Shown here: positions 8,519-17,475 of the stretch, in pieces
Layout: the number at the start of each line of letters is the position of its first letter
How positions within the stretch are numbered: position 1 is the stretch's first letter
Origin: Streptosporangium brasiliense
GTDB lineage: Bacteria > Actinomycetota > Actinomycetes > Streptosporangiales > Streptosporangiaceae
Direction of reading: 5' to 3'
DNA length: 64,000 nt
Assembly: GCF_030811595.1 (NCBI RefSeq)
Contig: NZ_JAUSRB010000002.1
Location: 6,696,001-6,760,000, forward strand
Position numbers and translations under genes: made by a program
The notes under the pieces: generated by a model
What the model was told of the DNA's origin: nothing
The model's input: the letters and a program-made list of their open reading frames with translations, nothing else
Database searches by the model: none

Positions 8519-8595
8519 GTGGCCCTCATCGGCCTGGTCCGGGTAAGCACCGACAAGCAGAACCCCCGACGGCAGCACGACGCCCTGGATTCGAT
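8519..8595 (+). pseudogene. Serine recombinase N-terminal stump
   Basis: GTG preceded by GGAGG opens VALIGLVRVSTDKQNPRRQHDALDS, the start of a resolvase catalytic domain (catalytic Ser in VRVST). It is cut off after about 25 residues at 8595. The DNA from there to the next gene (about 8745) has no credible reading frame. Confidence 0.6.
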
Positions 8596-8745
8596 GGTCA
8601 TTTCCACGCTGAAAATGCGTTCGCTTGCGACATGCTGAGCGCGCCGGTCAACACGCCTTACATGCCTGAGGGACGCGGTCGTGACCGCGGTGCCACTGGG
8701 CCGCTCCGGCTGCCAATCGACGTGCCGACTCCGGTAAAGGCCCGG

Positions 8746-9636
8746 TCACCGACGGATCTCTCGGGCGGCGATCACGGTGACCAGGCCGTCCAGCAGGCGT
8801 TCGAGACCGAAGACGAACAGTGATTCCAAGTCGAGCTCCGCGCCCGGCTCCGCGACCTGGGCGATCAGCGGCCCGTCGACGGACAGCTTGGCCTTGCCCC
8901 ACTGTTTGCTGGTCATCCCCGTATCCAGTTCGGCGACGGCCTCGCTCTCGATATTGATCGCCGTCCCCCGGACGTAGTTCACGATCGTGCCGTAGACGTG
9001 CATGCGGGCGATCGGGTCCAGGCCGAGGCCGTCGAGCGCGCGCAGGGTCCATACCCCGTAGGCGAGCTGCCCGGGCAGTGTGGCTGGCCGGGTGATGGAC
9101 ACGAGCCGCGGCAGCCAGGGATGGCGCTGGTAGGCCGCCCACTGTAGCCGAGCGGCCACCCGCAGGTGGGAACGCCATCCTGGCGGCGGCTGTGGATATT
9201 CGATCTCGGCGAACGCGGCGTCGGCGATCAACTGGGTGAGCTCGGCCTTGGCCTCGAGATGCCGGTAGAGGGCCATGGTGGCGACGCCGAGCTTGGCCGC
9301 AACCGCTCGCATGGACAGTGCGGCCAGGCCGTCGGCGTCGGCGATCTCCATGGCCACACGGACGACGCGGTCGCGTTCGAGACCCCCGGCCGAACGCGAG
9401 GGCAGTCTCCGGGGAGCGACCACGGCGCCGACCCGAGATACCGACTCGATGGCGCCTGCCTGCTTGAGCGCGGCCAGCGCCTTGGTGGCCGTCGCCATCG
9501 CGACGCCCCACTCGCGCATGATCGCCCTGGTGGTCGGGACGGGAGCGCCGGGCTGCAGCTCTCCGTCGGCGATGCGCCGCTCGATGTCGGCGACGATCCG
9601 GAGGTACGGCGGTTGCGGATCGTTCACGACGGCCAT
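8746..9636 (-). CDS. GntR-TetR fusion transcriptional regulator (296 aa)
   Basis: This protein has two DNA-binding domains. Residues 8-80 are a GntR winged helix (YLRIVADIERRIADGELQPGAPVPTTRAIMREWGVAMATATKALAAL), and residues 85-150 are a TetR HTH (RVVRVAMEIADADGLAALSMRAVAAKLGVATMALYRHLEAKAEL). A TetR_C-type ligand domain follows to the end. Such fusions occur in actinomycetes and may bind composite operators. The gene starts 11 bases after the stop of the carotenoid oxygenase gene on the same strand, so they should be cotranscribed and the regulator may control that enzyme. Confidence 0.85.
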   Translation of the reverse strand: MAVVNDPQPPYLRIVADIERRIADGELQPGAPVPTTRAIMREWGVAMATATKALAALKQAGAIESVSRVGAVVAPRRLPSRSAGGLERDRVVRVAMEIADADGLAALSMRAVAAKLGVATMALYRHLEAKAELTQLIADAAFAEIEYPQPPPGWRSHLRVAARLQWAAYQRHPWLPRLVSITRPATLPGQLAYGVWTLRALDGLGLDPIARMHVYGTIVNYVRGTAINIESEAVAELDTGMTSKQWGKAKLSVDGPLIAQVAEPGAELDLESLFVFGLERLLDGLVTVIAAREIRR

Positions 9637-9647
9637 GCTGCCACGTC

Positions 9648-10907
9648 TCAGCGGTCAGGCAGCCAGTTGCCGTGCAGACCGAGCGGCACTCTGACAGGGA
9701 GGTGGACGCGCGCGACGGGCTCGCCGGTGAAGTCCTGGGCTGAGAGGATCACCAGGTCGCTGGCGTTTCGGCGAGGATTGTGCACGTACGTGAGCAGGTA
9801 CCCCTCGTCCTCCCCTAGCCCCACGGCGGCGAACACGGCCTCTCCCACCGCCTCGTCCCTGCCGAACCCGTGCACCTCGGCCGTCCCTCGTTCCAGATCA
9901 TGCTTGACCAGGGCGTTGGTGAAGGCGTCGTCCGGCGGCATGCCCTCAGGCACGAACGGAATTCCGTACAGGGCTGTCGCGGCCGAGTAGCCATATCGGT
10001 ACGGGCGGGAGGTACGTGCCTCGTTCACCCGCGGGAAATCCTGCGGCCGGTCGTCGATGCGCTGCTGGTGGATCCTGTCCGGCGTGATCGTCCAGCGGTC
10101 CAGCGTCGGCCGGATCGCCCCAGGGTCGGCGGGATCGAACGGCCCCTCGGCCGTGACCAGGTCAACCACGACCGAGTCGCCGTCGTCGTAGGCGTTGAGC
10201 GTGTGGCTGACATGGATCGGGCCGATGTCCAGCCAGCGCACGTCACCACCGCTCCGCGGCATGACCCCCACGCGCGTCGGGTGTCCCGGCAGCCACCGGC
10301 ACTCGAACCCGTCGAAACCCAGCGGCGTGTCCCACAACACCACGTGCTCCTCGGTAAGTGCGAAGTCGTGCATGAACGGCGTTCGCGTCATGGGGATGGC
10401 GGTGGTCTGGACGACACTTCCCCCGGCGTCGGTCACGAGGTACTGGACGAAGTCGCGGCCCGGCATGTACGACAGCGAATGCAACTCGCCGGTGAGCGGG
10501 TCGTGCTTGGAGTGCGCCCCCGCCGTGAACCCCTCCGCAGTCCCACCCAGCTCGCACACGCCCACGGTGTTCAGCTCCTCGTCCAACTCGGCGGGCGGCA
10601 GGCCACCCTCGGCCAGGACGAAGGTACGCTGGGCGTGCTCGATCACGTGCACCATGGGCGCGAAACCCGGTGTGCGCACGAAACGGTTGCGGTACCACTC
10701 GGCCCGGCCGTCACGCAGCCGCACCCCGTGCACCATGCCCTGGCCCATGCCCCAGATGTGCACAATCGGGTCTTCCGCGCCCAGCGGGTTGGGCCCGTTG
10801 CGCAAGTAGCGGCCGTTGAGTTCGGCCGGGATCCGCCCGGTGACAGGCAGGTCGTAGGCGGTGACTTCTTCAGTGAGGGGTGCGAAAGGCCCTTCCAGAT
10901 ACTTCAT
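9648..10907 (-). CDS. Carotenoid cleavage oxygenase family protein (419 aa)
   Basis: This is a seven-blade propeller non-haem iron oxygenase. The four iron-binding His can be placed in HSKHDPLTGE, FMHDFALTEEH, HVSHTLNAYDDG and the C-terminal GLHGNW. The start RIPAELNGRYLRNGPNPLG is the family hallmark and supports the ATG at 10907 rather than a longer frame. Such enzymes split carotenoids, stilbenes or lignin-derived aromatics at a double bond using O2. The substrate is not predictable here. Between 10908 and 11117 there is no clear gene; a short minus-strand peptide-like run (PAELDRLVAYYTELLGAPLP) suggests the tail of a lost gene. Confidence 0.85.
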   Translation of the reverse strand: MKYLEGPFAPLTEEVTAYDLPVTGRIPAELNGRYLRNGPNPLGAEDPIVHIWGMGQGMVHGVRLRDGRAEWYRNRFVRTPGFAPMVHVIEHAQRTFVLAEGGLPPAELDEELNTVGVCELGGTAEGFTAGAHSKHDPLTGELHSLSYMPGRDFVQYLVTDAGGSVVQTTAIPMTRTPFMHDFALTEEHVVLWDTPLGFDGFECRWLPGHPTRVGVMPRSGGDVRWLDIGPIHVSHTLNAYDDGDSVVVDLVTAEGPFDPADPGAIRPTLDRWTITPDRIHQQRIDDRPQDFPRVNEARTSRPYRYGYSAATALYGIPFVPEGMPPDDAFTNALVKHDLERGTAEVHGFGRDEAVGEAVFAAVGLGEDEGYLLTYVHNPRRNASDLVILSAQDFTGEPVARVHLPVRVPLGLHGNWLPDR

Positions 10908-11117
10908 GCGGACACCGTACGCAGGAAAACGCTTGATCCCACAGCAGCAACGGGGAATGCCATGCTGTGCACTAGTGCAACAGCGGGAGCCCACCCGAGA
11001 GGGTCCCTCGCGGCATCGCTGTTCCGAAGAGAAGGCGGGGCAGCGGTGCTCCGAGCAACTCCGTGTAGTACGCCACGAGCCGGTCGAGTTCGGCCGGGGG
11101 CGCCTCCCGCCTGATTT

Positions 11118-11147
11118 CATCTCACACAATGCTAATTATGTGAGATG
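11118..11147. promoter_or_regulatory. 9-bp inverted repeat upstream of tyrosine recombinase
   Basis: CATCTCACA (11118-11126) and TGTGAGATG (11139-11147) form a perfect inverted repeat with a 12-nt AT-rich centre, 20 bases before the recombinase start. A further half-site GTGAGAT follows at 11151. It may be the recombinase operator or its recombination core, since the arm-centre-arm layout fits either. Confidence 0.5.
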
Positions 11148-11167
11148 ACCGTGAGATCGTTACCGGC

Positions 11168-12286
11168 GTGACCGAGATCCTCCCCAGCGCGATCCTCCGC
11201 CCCGCTGACGGCGTCCCGGCGGCCTCCGCCCCGTTCGGCACGGTGGTGGCGCTGCCGGAACCGATGGTGCGCACCGTGGGCGACATCGCCGGTCTGTCTC
11301 CTCGCCGCAAGCGCGGCGACGGTGGTGAGGTGCCCGGCGCCGACGTCGACACCGTCGACGCGCTCCCCCACGCGGAATGGTCGGCCGTGGCCGCCTGGCT
11401 GAAGGCGGGCAAGGCCGTCACCACCCGCCGCGCCCGCCTGGCCGACGTCGCCGCGTTCGTCCGCTGGCTGGCGGTCGAGACGCCGGGCGTGCAGCTGCTG
11501 GCCGTGACCGAGGATCACCTGACGCACTACCGCGACACCATCGCCACCGGCACCGCGCGCGCCGGCCTGGCCCGGCCCGGCGTCCCGCTGGCCCCGGCCA
11601 CGGTGGCCCGCCGCCTGTCGAGCCTGTCGTCGCTGTACGGCTACGCCACCCGCCGCCGTCTCCTCGCCGCCAACCCGGCCGACCCGGTGGGGCGGCCGGA
11701 GGTCTCCACCGTGGGCACCACCCTGGCCCGCACCGTGGAGGAGGCCACCGCCCTGGTCGACGGCGCCGAGACCATCGCCGCCACCTACCCGGCCGACGCC
11801 GCCGCGGTGGCGCTGCTGAGCGTGTGCGCGGTCCGCGTCGGCGAGCTGGTCGCCCTCACCGTCGGCTCGGTGGCCGCCGACGCCGGGCACACCATGATCC
11901 TGTTTCGCCGCAAGGGCGGCAAGACCGACCGCATGCCCATCCCGCCGCGGGTGCGCGCCCTGCTGCAGCCGCTGCTGGATGACCGCTCCCCCGATGAGCC
12001 GCTGTTCGTCCGGGAGGACGGCCGGCCGTTCGACCGCTGGCGGATGACCACCGCGCTGCGCCGGGCCGCGACCGCCGCCGGCGTCGACCACACCCGCCTG
12101 ACCCCGCACACCGCGCGGGCCACCGCCGCCACCACCGCCCTGGATGCCGGGGTGCCGCTGACCGACGTCCAGGAACTGCTCGGGCACGCCTCCCCCGTCA
12201 CCACCCAGCGCTACAACCGCGGCCGCCGCAAACTCGACTTCCATGCCGCCTACCGGATGGCGTCCATCCTCGGCGGAGGTGCCTGA
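11168..12286 (+). CDS. Tyrosine recombinase/integrase (372 aa), complete catalytic set
   Basis: An N-terminal SAM-like core-binding domain lies at about 65-165, followed by the catalytic domain. The expected active-site residues can be placed: Arg223 (AVRVGEL), Lys249 or 252 (RRKGGKTDRMPI), His314 and Arg317 (TPHTARAT), His340 (LLGHAS) and Tyr349 (TTQRYNRG). It is therefore probably active in strand exchange. The length is usual for XerC-like enzymes. The next gene overlaps its stop (TGATG). A 195-bp element with 35-bp inverted repeats follows within 400 bases. The same repeat sits beside the truncated recombinase at 48270, so this enzyme is the prime candidate to act on those sites. Confidence 0.85.
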   Translation: MTEILPSAILRPADGVPAASAPFGTVVALPEPMVRTVGDIAGLSPRRKRGDGGEVPGADVDTVDALPHAEWSAVAAWLKAGKAVTTRRARLADVAAFVRWLAVETPGVQLLAVTEDHLTHYRDTIATGTARAGLARPGVPLAPATVARRLSSLSSLYGYATRRRLLAANPADPVGRPEVSTVGTTLARTVEEATALVDGAETIAATYPADAAAVALLSVCAVRVGELVALTVGSVAADAGHTMILFRRKGGKTDRMPIPPRVRALLQPLLDDRSPDEPLFVREDGRPFDRWRMTTALRRAATAAGVDHTRLTPHTARATAATTALDAGVPLTDVQELLGHASPVTTQRYNRGRRKLDFHAAYRMASILGGGA

Positions 12287-12630
12287 TGGAGAACACGCCG
12301 CCGACCCCGGGCGTTCAGGAGGCGCTGGCCACGATCGCCGCCGCGGCACGGGCCGCCTACGCCGACGGCTCGAACCTGCGGGTCCGGTCCTCGGGCATCG
12401 TGCACGAGGTCGCGATGACCCGCTGGTTCGCCGACGAGCGCATGCCCGGCCCGGCCTGCATGGTCGGCGTCAGCGGCTGGGACCCCGCCGCGGCCCACCC
12501 CGACCGCGGGCCGGTCACCTGCCGCCGCTGCCTCAAACTCACACGCGCCGAGCCCGCCAGCGAGCAACTGGAACTGTTCCCCGAGCCGGACCAGGCGCCC
12601 GCCGAAGGCACCGCAGGCGGCGGCGCCTGA
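12286..12630 (+). CDS. Small protein coupled to tyrosine recombinase (114 aa), function unknown
   Basis: The start codon overlaps the recombinase stop, so translation is coupled. The protein has an Ala-rich helix (ALATIAAAARAAYADGS) and a C-terminal Cys cluster: PACMVGVSGWDP and then VTCRRCLKL, a possible single zinc site. It ends in an acidic, Pro-rich tail. I do not recognise a named family. Its tight coupling suggests a partner or directionality factor for the recombinase, which is an inference from position only. Confidence 0.6.
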   Translation: MENTPPTPGVQEALATIAAAARAAYADGSNLRVRSSGIVHEVAMTRWFADERMPGPACMVGVSGWDPAAAHPDRGPVTCRRCLKLTRAEPASEQLELFPEPDQAPAEGTAGGGA

Positions 12631-12643
12631 TCTGGTGGTCAAC

Positions 12644-12838
12644 GGGTTCCGGTAGTAATCGCGGAAAATCCAACGGATCTCGCCGACCAGCGTTGAGGTG
12701 AGGCATCCGGGCGAGGTCAGCGACATCCTCGGTCCGGCCACCGCACCCACTGACCGGCACACCGGTCCTGCGGTGCCCTCACATCAGAGCAGGCCAGGGG
12801 CGTATCCGTTGGATTTTCCGCGATTACTGCCGGAACCC
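12644..12838. mobile_element. 195-bp element bounded by 35-bp inverted repeats (CCAACGGAT family)
   Basis: The left arm 12644-12678 begins GGGTTCCGGTAGTAATCGCG and ends AATCCAACGGAT. The right arm 12804-12838 is its reverse complement with 34 of 35 bases matching. The 125-bp interior has no gene but is similar along its length to 48180-48285, which follows a single copy of the same repeat. It sits directly after the tyrosine recombinase/small protein pair. It is either a miniature element or a pair of recombination sites. Confidence 0.7.
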
Positions 12839-13025
12839 TGCGTCAAGGGGAGAACTTCACCGTACGCGCGGCCGCTGACCTTTTCGGGCTCTGACCCGCT
12901 CCTGATGCAGTGGTGGCGGAGCAGCCCGTGAACATAAGTCGCATGGCCTGAAATTCTGCGATCGCTCGCGGACATATAGGGATTGAAACCCTCTGAGCGT
13001 TCGGAAGGTCTGACGAGGATGACGC

Positions 13026-13574
13026 GTGGATGAAACAGACAACCGGGCTCGGTTCGAGGCTGTGTACCGGCGAACGTACGAGCAGATCCTCGGCTACGCC
13101 ACGCGGCGCTGCTCCTGCGCTGAGGACGCGGCCGACGTCGTGGCTGAGATCTATGTGATCGCCTGGCGGCGGATGGACGAACTCCCGCACGGCGAGGCCG
13201 ACAGGCTCTGGTTGTACGGCGTGGCCCGGCGGGTCCTGGCCAACCACCGTCGCGGCGAGCGACGCAGAGCCACCCGGCACGCCGAGCTCACGGCCGAAGC
13301 CGAGCTTTTCTACCCTCCGACCTTCTCCCAGAACGGGCCTGACGAGGTGGGCCCGGCCCTGGACATGCTTTCGGACAATGATCGCGAACTGCTGGCTCTG
13401 GCCGTCTGGGAAGAGCTCGACCCCGGACAGATCGCCGAGGTGCTGGACTGCTCGCGCAACGCCGCCCGCATCCGCCTGCACCGGGCCCGCAAGCGCTTCG
13501 CCAAAGCCCTGGAGAAGATCCACCCATCGGTCCGTCTCGAAGCGCGGACGCTCATCGAGAAGGAGGCACCGTGA
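13026..13574 (+). CDS. ECF-type RNA polymerase sigma factor (182 aa)
   Basis: Sigma region 2 is visible at residues 8-75 (FEAVYRRTYEQILGYATRRC..AEDAADVVAEIYVIAWRRMDELP, then RLWLYGVARRVLANHRRGERR). Region 4 lies at 115-170 (LALAVWEELDPGQIAEVLDCSRNAARIRLHRARKRF). The length is typical. GTG at 13026 has GAGG about 10 bases upstream. The next gene overlaps its stop by four bases (GTGA) and encodes a membrane protein, so the pair looks like a sigma factor with a membrane-bound partner that could act as anti-sigma or target. Confidence 0.85.
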   Translation: MDETDNRARFEAVYRRTYEQILGYATRRCSCAEDAADVVAEIYVIAWRRMDELPHGEADRLWLYGVARRVLANHRRGERRRATRHAELTAEAELFYPPTFSQNGPDEVGPALDMLSDNDRELLALAVWEELDPGQIAEVLDCSRNAARIRLHRARKRFAKALEKIHPSVRLEARTLIEKEAP

Positions 13575-14437
13575 ACAACGACCAGATCTTTAGGAGCCAG
13601 GCGAGGGTGCTGGACAAAGATCTGGTCGGCCGGGCGTCCTCCACGGGCGCGGACGCGCTGCTGGCGGAGATCGTCCTGCTGAAGCAGGCTCCGGCCCGGC
13701 GGCGTTTCGTGCCGTCTCCACGCCGGATCCTGTTCGGCGTAGTCGCGACCGTCGTCCTAGCGGGAGCCCTGGTCGTCGGGCCGTCCCTGTTCAGGGCGTC
13801 CGAGCAGGTATACGCCAGCCAGGCCGTGACGATCGACCGCGACGGCGACGAGTACGCCTTCTACATCACCGACGGCGATCCCGACCCCGCCGAGCTGGAG
13901 AAGGCCTTCCGCAAGGTCGGCCTGGACAACATCACGGTGAAGCTGATCCCCGTCTCGCCACAGCAGCGATCCCCCGTCGTCGGAGTTGACCTCGGCAAGG
14001 CCGGCCCCGGTGCTCGGGCGTCGGTCACCATGTCCGACTGCGCCGAGCGCGTCGAAGGATGCCTGACGGCCTTCCGCATCACCGCCGATCTCAAGGGGCC
14101 CGCGCAATTACGCCTGGGCCACCCGGCGAAGCCCGGCGAGAAATACGCCTACCCCGCCGACGCGAGTTGGCCGGGCGAGGCGCTGGCCGGAGTGAAGCTC
14201 CAAGGCCGATCCGCCGGCGAGGCGGCCCGCGTCGTGCGCGAACACGACCTTAAGGTGGCCTACGGGCTCGACTGGCCACTGAGGAGCGGGGAACAAGGTT
14301 TCCAGGTAGAGGAGAACGTGCCCGCTTCCCGCATCGACCCCAGCTGGGCGGTCGTGTCGGCTAAAACCTACAACGACGGCGTGATCATCCTGCACGTCAC
14401 GCCAGGCCCGGACGCGACCTGGCCGCCTGGCTTCTGA
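13571..14437 (+). CDS. Single-pass membrane protein with PASTA-like C-terminal domain (288 aa)
   Basis: A cytoplasmic N-terminus of about 55 residues precedes one membrane segment (LFGVVATVVLAGALVVGPSLF) and a long extracellular part. Its last 75 residues (GRSAGEAARVVREHDLKVAYGL..VPASRIDPSWAVVSAKTYNDGVIILHVTPGPD) have the helix-plus-strands pattern of a PASTA domain, which binds cell-wall fragments in other proteins. Translation is coupled to the ECF sigma gene. It could sequester the sigma factor at the membrane or be its main target. No HXXXCXXC zinc anti-sigma motif is present. Confidence 0.7.
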   Translation: MNNDQIFRSQARVLDKDLVGRASSTGADALLAEIVLLKQAPARRRFVPSPRRILFGVVATVVLAGALVVGPSLFRASEQVYASQAVTIDRDGDEYAFYITDGDPDPAELEKAFRKVGLDNITVKLIPVSPQQRSPVVGVDLGKAGPGARASVTMSDCAERVEGCLTAFRITADLKGPAQLRLGHPAKPGEKYAYPADASWPGEALAGVKLQGRSAGEAARVVREHDLKVAYGLDWPLRSGEQGFQVEENVPASRIDPSWAVVSAKTYNDGVIILHVTPGPDATWPPGF

Positions 14438-14571
14438 CCGATGCAAGATCGATAGCATACGCGGCCCCCGACGTCCCCAGCGAGAGAGCCCTCGGGGGCT
14501 GCGTCCAAGGCCTCCCCATCGTTGTTATCCCGCGCTGGCCTGCTCGGCCTTTGATCGGGTCCGTGCCACTG

Positions 14572-15013
14572 AGGGTTGAAGGGCTGGAGTTACAGCGGTT
14601 TGAGGATGAAGCCGGTCTGAGCAATGAATCCGTCCAACAGGCCGGATCGGTACTGCATTCGTTTGAGCTTGGTGGCGACGACTCCGGCGAGTTCGTCGAT
14701 GTCGCGAGGCGCGAGGTTGGCCAGAGCGCGCTTGAGCGCCGACCACACGCCCTCGGCCGGGTTCAGCTCCGGCGCATAAGCGGGCAACTGGAAGACCGTC
14801 AGCCACGGGCGGGCATCGATCAACGCGCGCATCGCGGCCGACAAGTGGCGGCGGTCATTGTCCCACACCAGCACGATCGCCCCGCCGAGCTGGGCGTGCG
14901 CGGCATCCAGCAGAGCTGCGAACCGCCGGGGATCAAAACCCTTGACCTCCCCGGGTCGCCCACGCCGGATCAGCATCCGATACATCAGCCGGGTGCTCAG
15001 CCCTTCAACCTCA
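14572..15013 (-). pseudogene. IS630-family transposase C-terminal remnant
   Basis: A frame at 14590-14985 encodes the second half of the DDE domain: AIVLVWDNDRRHLS (second Asp) and LPAYAPELNPAEGVWSALKR (Glu in NPxExxW). The N-terminal HTH half and first Asp are absent. GAGGGTTGAAGGGCT at 14572 and AGCCCTTCAACCTC at 14999-15012 are inverted, so an element end appears on both sides of a deleted copy. It is not the same copy as the IS630 remnant at 45686. Confidence 0.7.
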
Positions 15014-15135
15014 GATGCAGTCCCGACGGGACTGCGGGCCCTCGGCGCACCGCGAGCCGATCACGTTCATCAACTGATCGATTCTCAACAAGATCACGAT
15101 GGGTCGGAACGGTGCAAGACGCAGGATCGAAGGCT

Positions 15136-16398
15136 TCAATCGCCGACGGGCAGACGGTCGAGTGTGCGCGTGATGGCGGCGCGGCCGGTGCGCAGGGCGG
15201 CGGCCGGGTCGGTTCCGACCGGTCCCTGCCAACGGAGGTAGACCATGGCGGTGCCATGGCGCACGCCCACGGCGACATGAGCAACCGAGCGGCGGTAGAT
15301 GCCCTTGGGCCGGCGCGGCGGGTCGGGGCGCTGCACGGCGAAGGTCTTGATCTCGCCTGTCCACGGGCCACTGGTGAAGGGTTCGAGTCGGGGATCGATG
15401 CTGTAGGACTGCTCGCCCTCGTCGGAGAGGCATGAGCCATCCCAGCCGAGCGACCTGGTGCGCGCCCGTTCGGCGCTCTGCTCCTCAGGCAGGAACAGCA
15501 CGTCCTCGCGGACCGATACCTCACCTACCTCACCGATCAGGCGACGGGTAACAGCGGGCGCGCCGCTGTAGGCGTTCTGCTCATGAAAGGGGTCCCCGCA
15601 GACCAGTTCATGCGAGCCCGGCGCGCTGCCTGGGACCGGCCACGACACCATGTCCTTTCCGTAAGCGGACGGAGGGGGCAGGGCCGCGGCCATCGCGGCC
15701 GAGGCCGACCGCGTGGTGGTGGCGAGTGCGGATTTGGCAGGGTCGCCGCCAACGGCGGCCAGCACGGACGTGGCCGACACAGTGCCCTGGAGCAGTACAT
15801 GTGGGTCCGGCTCGCCGTCCGCCTCGAACGGCCAGGCCCACGTCACCTCCGCCAGCAGCCCGCCACGCGCTGCCACGATCGTCGCGCTGGCGCCCGAGTC
15901 GCCATCCTCCGTCCAGACATCCGTAGTGACCAGGGCCTGCACGCCAAGCCACCCCCGCTGGTTGAAGTCGGCCACGTCCTTGAGCACGTCATCGTCGGGG
16001 CGGCCGCACTCCTCGGTGCCAGAGCTGGCCGCCGCGACCGCGCTCACCGCCGTCTCGGGGGAAGTGATCCAGAACCGCACCTCCAGCGGCTCGTCCATCT
16101 CCGGGGGGAGCAGCTTGCCGCTGTAGGTGGGCACGCCCTCGGGCGGCATTCGTGTCTCAATGTTCTCCGGCCAGCACCAAGCCAGAAGGGGAATGCCCGG
16201 GAGAGTGACATGGGGGGCGTAAGTGACGTCGTCGTCGAGGTGCCCGCGCAGCCGGTCGGCGATCTCCTCGACCGAGGCGGCAGCCCGTGCCGGCATCGGC
16301 AGGGCGGGCGTCTTCAGCTGATCGAAGACACCGAGGGTGAACAACAGGGTGATGGCCGCGGCCGCGATACGCAGCCTCCGGAGCCTGGCAAGATCCAC
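15136..16398 (-). CDS. Membrane-anchored hypothetical protein (420 aa)
   Basis: The GTG at 16398 gives a short basic N-terminus (DLARLRRLR) and one membrane segment or uncleaved signal (IAAAAITLLFTLGVFD), then about 395 extracytoplasmic residues. The sequence is acidic with scattered Trp and four or more Cys (LLAWCWPEN, EECGRPDDD, LVCGDPFH, GSCLSDEG). I do not recognise a family. The frame stays open upstream to 16671, but that part runs antisense to another protein-like frame and has no start signal. It is flanked by two similar 18-20 bp stretches around CGGGACTGCGGG (15026 and 16654), which may mark an inserted segment. Confidence 0.6.
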   Translation of the reverse strand: MDLARLRRLRIAAAAITLLFTLGVFDQLKTPALPMPARAAASVEEIADRLRGHLDDDVTYAPHVTLPGIPLLAWCWPENIETRMPPEGVPTYSGKLLPPEMDEPLEVRFWITSPETAVSAVAAASSGTEECGRPDDDVLKDVADFNQRGWLGVQALVTTDVWTEDGDSGASATIVAARGGLLAEVTWAWPFEADGEPDPHVLLQGTVSATSVLAAVGGDPAKSALATTTRSASAAMAAALPPPSAYGKDMVSWPVPGSAPGSHELVCGDPFHEQNAYSGAPAVTRRLIGEVGEVSVREDVLFLPEEQSAERARTRSLGWDGSCLSDEGEQSYSIDPRLEPFTSGPWTGEIKTFAVQRPDPPRRPKGIYRRSVAHVAVGVRHGTAMVYLRWQGPVGTDPAAALRTGRAAITRTLDRLPVGD

Positions 16399-16461
16399 AA
16401 TGGATACGACGCAGGGAATCCGGCCGAGGTTGACTCGGACGGACGCGCCCAGGCGACCCAG

Positions 16462-16620
16462 GTGCAGGTGCAGTACACCGGGGCCGAAGAGTGGTACACC
16501 CTGCAAGGCAGCCCCATCCCACTCGCCGGCCACTCCATCGAGCAGCTGCACCAGGTGGTGCTGCACGCCGCCGCCCACGGCGCGGACGGCGGTGTGACCG
16601 CCGATCAGCTGTCGTATTGA
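16462..16620 (+). pseudogene. C-terminal fragment of a small unknown protein
   Basis: About 52 residues (QVQYTGAEEWYTLQGSPIPL, then EQLHQVVLHAAAHGADGGV) read as a real folded tail, ending at 16620. The frame is open upstream but soon overlaps the opposite gene start, and no ribosome-binding site is seen. It is probably the 3' part of a truncated gene. Confidence 0.35.
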
Positions 16621-16714
16621 CCAGCTCCGGCACAAAGCGCCCGCGGTTCCGTCGGGACTGCGGGCTCGCATCTGGTTGTAACGGCTTCCGTACCCTGGGC
16701 GCCCACACAGCGGC

Positions 16715-17344
16715 CTATTGCCGGTCGTCGCCTTCGAGGGCCCGATACAGCGTCGAGCGCCCCACCTTCAGATGCTTGGCGATCGTGGTGACCGACTCCC
16801 CGCGGGCCAGGCGGGCGCGGGCGATGGCCAGGGTGTCGGCGTCCAGCGCCGGAGGCCGGCCGCCCTTGCGGCCGTGCGCGGCGGCGGCCGCCAGGCCGTC
16901 CAGGGTGCGCTCGCTGATCAGGTCGCGCTCCATCTCCGCGGCCATGGCCGCGACCATGAACAGCATCTTGTCGGCGACCGTCTGGCCGTTGGGCCGGTGC
17001 AGGCCCGCGCAGATGCCGCTCAAGATCTCCAGGTTGATGCCGCGGGGGGCCAGGGTGTCTTCGAGGAAGACCAGCAGTTCCTTCACCGAGCGCGCGACCC
17101 GGTCGGGCTTGTAGATGACCAGGGTGTCGCCGGCTGTCATCCGCTCGATGGTCGCGGTCAGCTTGGGCCGGTCCTTGCGGGTGCTGGCGGTCTCCTCGAC
17201 CACCTCGCGGCAGTGCGCCCCGGCGAGTGCCTCCATCTGGGACAGGTGGTCCTGGGCGCGGGTGGAGACGCGGGCGTAGCCGATCCGGATCGTGTTGATC
17301 GTGGGCTCCGAGGTCTCCTGGGAGGCATTCACGGGGGTGCGCAT
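16715..17344 (-). CDS. Serine recombinase, resolvase type (209 aa)
   Basis: The resolvase catalytic domain begins IRIGYARVSTRAQDHLSQMEAL (catalytic Ser in RVST) and continues with DTLVIYKPDRVARSVKELLVFLEDTL and the long E-helix region MLFMVAAMAAEMERDLISERTLDG. It ends in an HTH (GESVTTIAKHLKVGRSTLYRALEG). All of this is intact, with normal Tn3-resolvase length if the ATG at 17344 is used. The frame extends to 17449, but that stretch contains inverted repeats likely to be its binding sites. No matching Tn3 transposase is adjacent. Confidence 0.8.
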   Translation of the reverse strand: MRTPVNASQETSEPTINTIRIGYARVSTRAQDHLSQMEALAGAHCREVVEETASTRKDRPKLTATIERMTAGDTLVIYKPDRVARSVKELLVFLEDTLAPRGINLEILSGICAGLHRPNGQTVADKMLFMVAAMAAEMERDLISERTLDGLAAAAAHGRKGGRPPALDADTLAIARARLARGESVTTIAKHLKVGRSTLYRALEGDDRQ

Positions 17345-17349
17345 CTCCC

Positions 17350-17475
17350 CACCGTCCCGAAAAGGATCCTGAAACTCAATTTCCAGAGGCGGTGTTTCGG
17401 GATGAGTTTCGGGACGGCCGTTCCTGGGCGAACCCTCCTCGGCATCCATGATCGTTTCACCGTCCCGTAAACGAC
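17350..17475. promoter_or_regulatory. Candidate res-like sites upstream of the serine recombinase, disrupted by IS30
   Basis: CCGTCCCGAAA lies at about 17351 and its inverse TTTCGGGACGG at about 17406. A second TTTCGGGATG copy lies between them, and CCGTCCCGTAAAC sits just before the IS30 end at 17476. The inverse CGTTTCAGGGACG resumes right after the IS at 18709. Together they look like a set of inverted binding sites for the neighbouring recombinase. Confidence 0.5.

Noticed and set aside
9870-11114. 414-codon plus-strand frame opposite the carotenoid oxygenase
   Set aside because: Shadow frame; the minus strand has all four iron His motifs and a proper start.
11132-12349. 405-codon minus-strand frame across the tyrosine recombinase
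   Set aside because: Antisense shadow; the plus-strand enzyme retains all catalytic residues.
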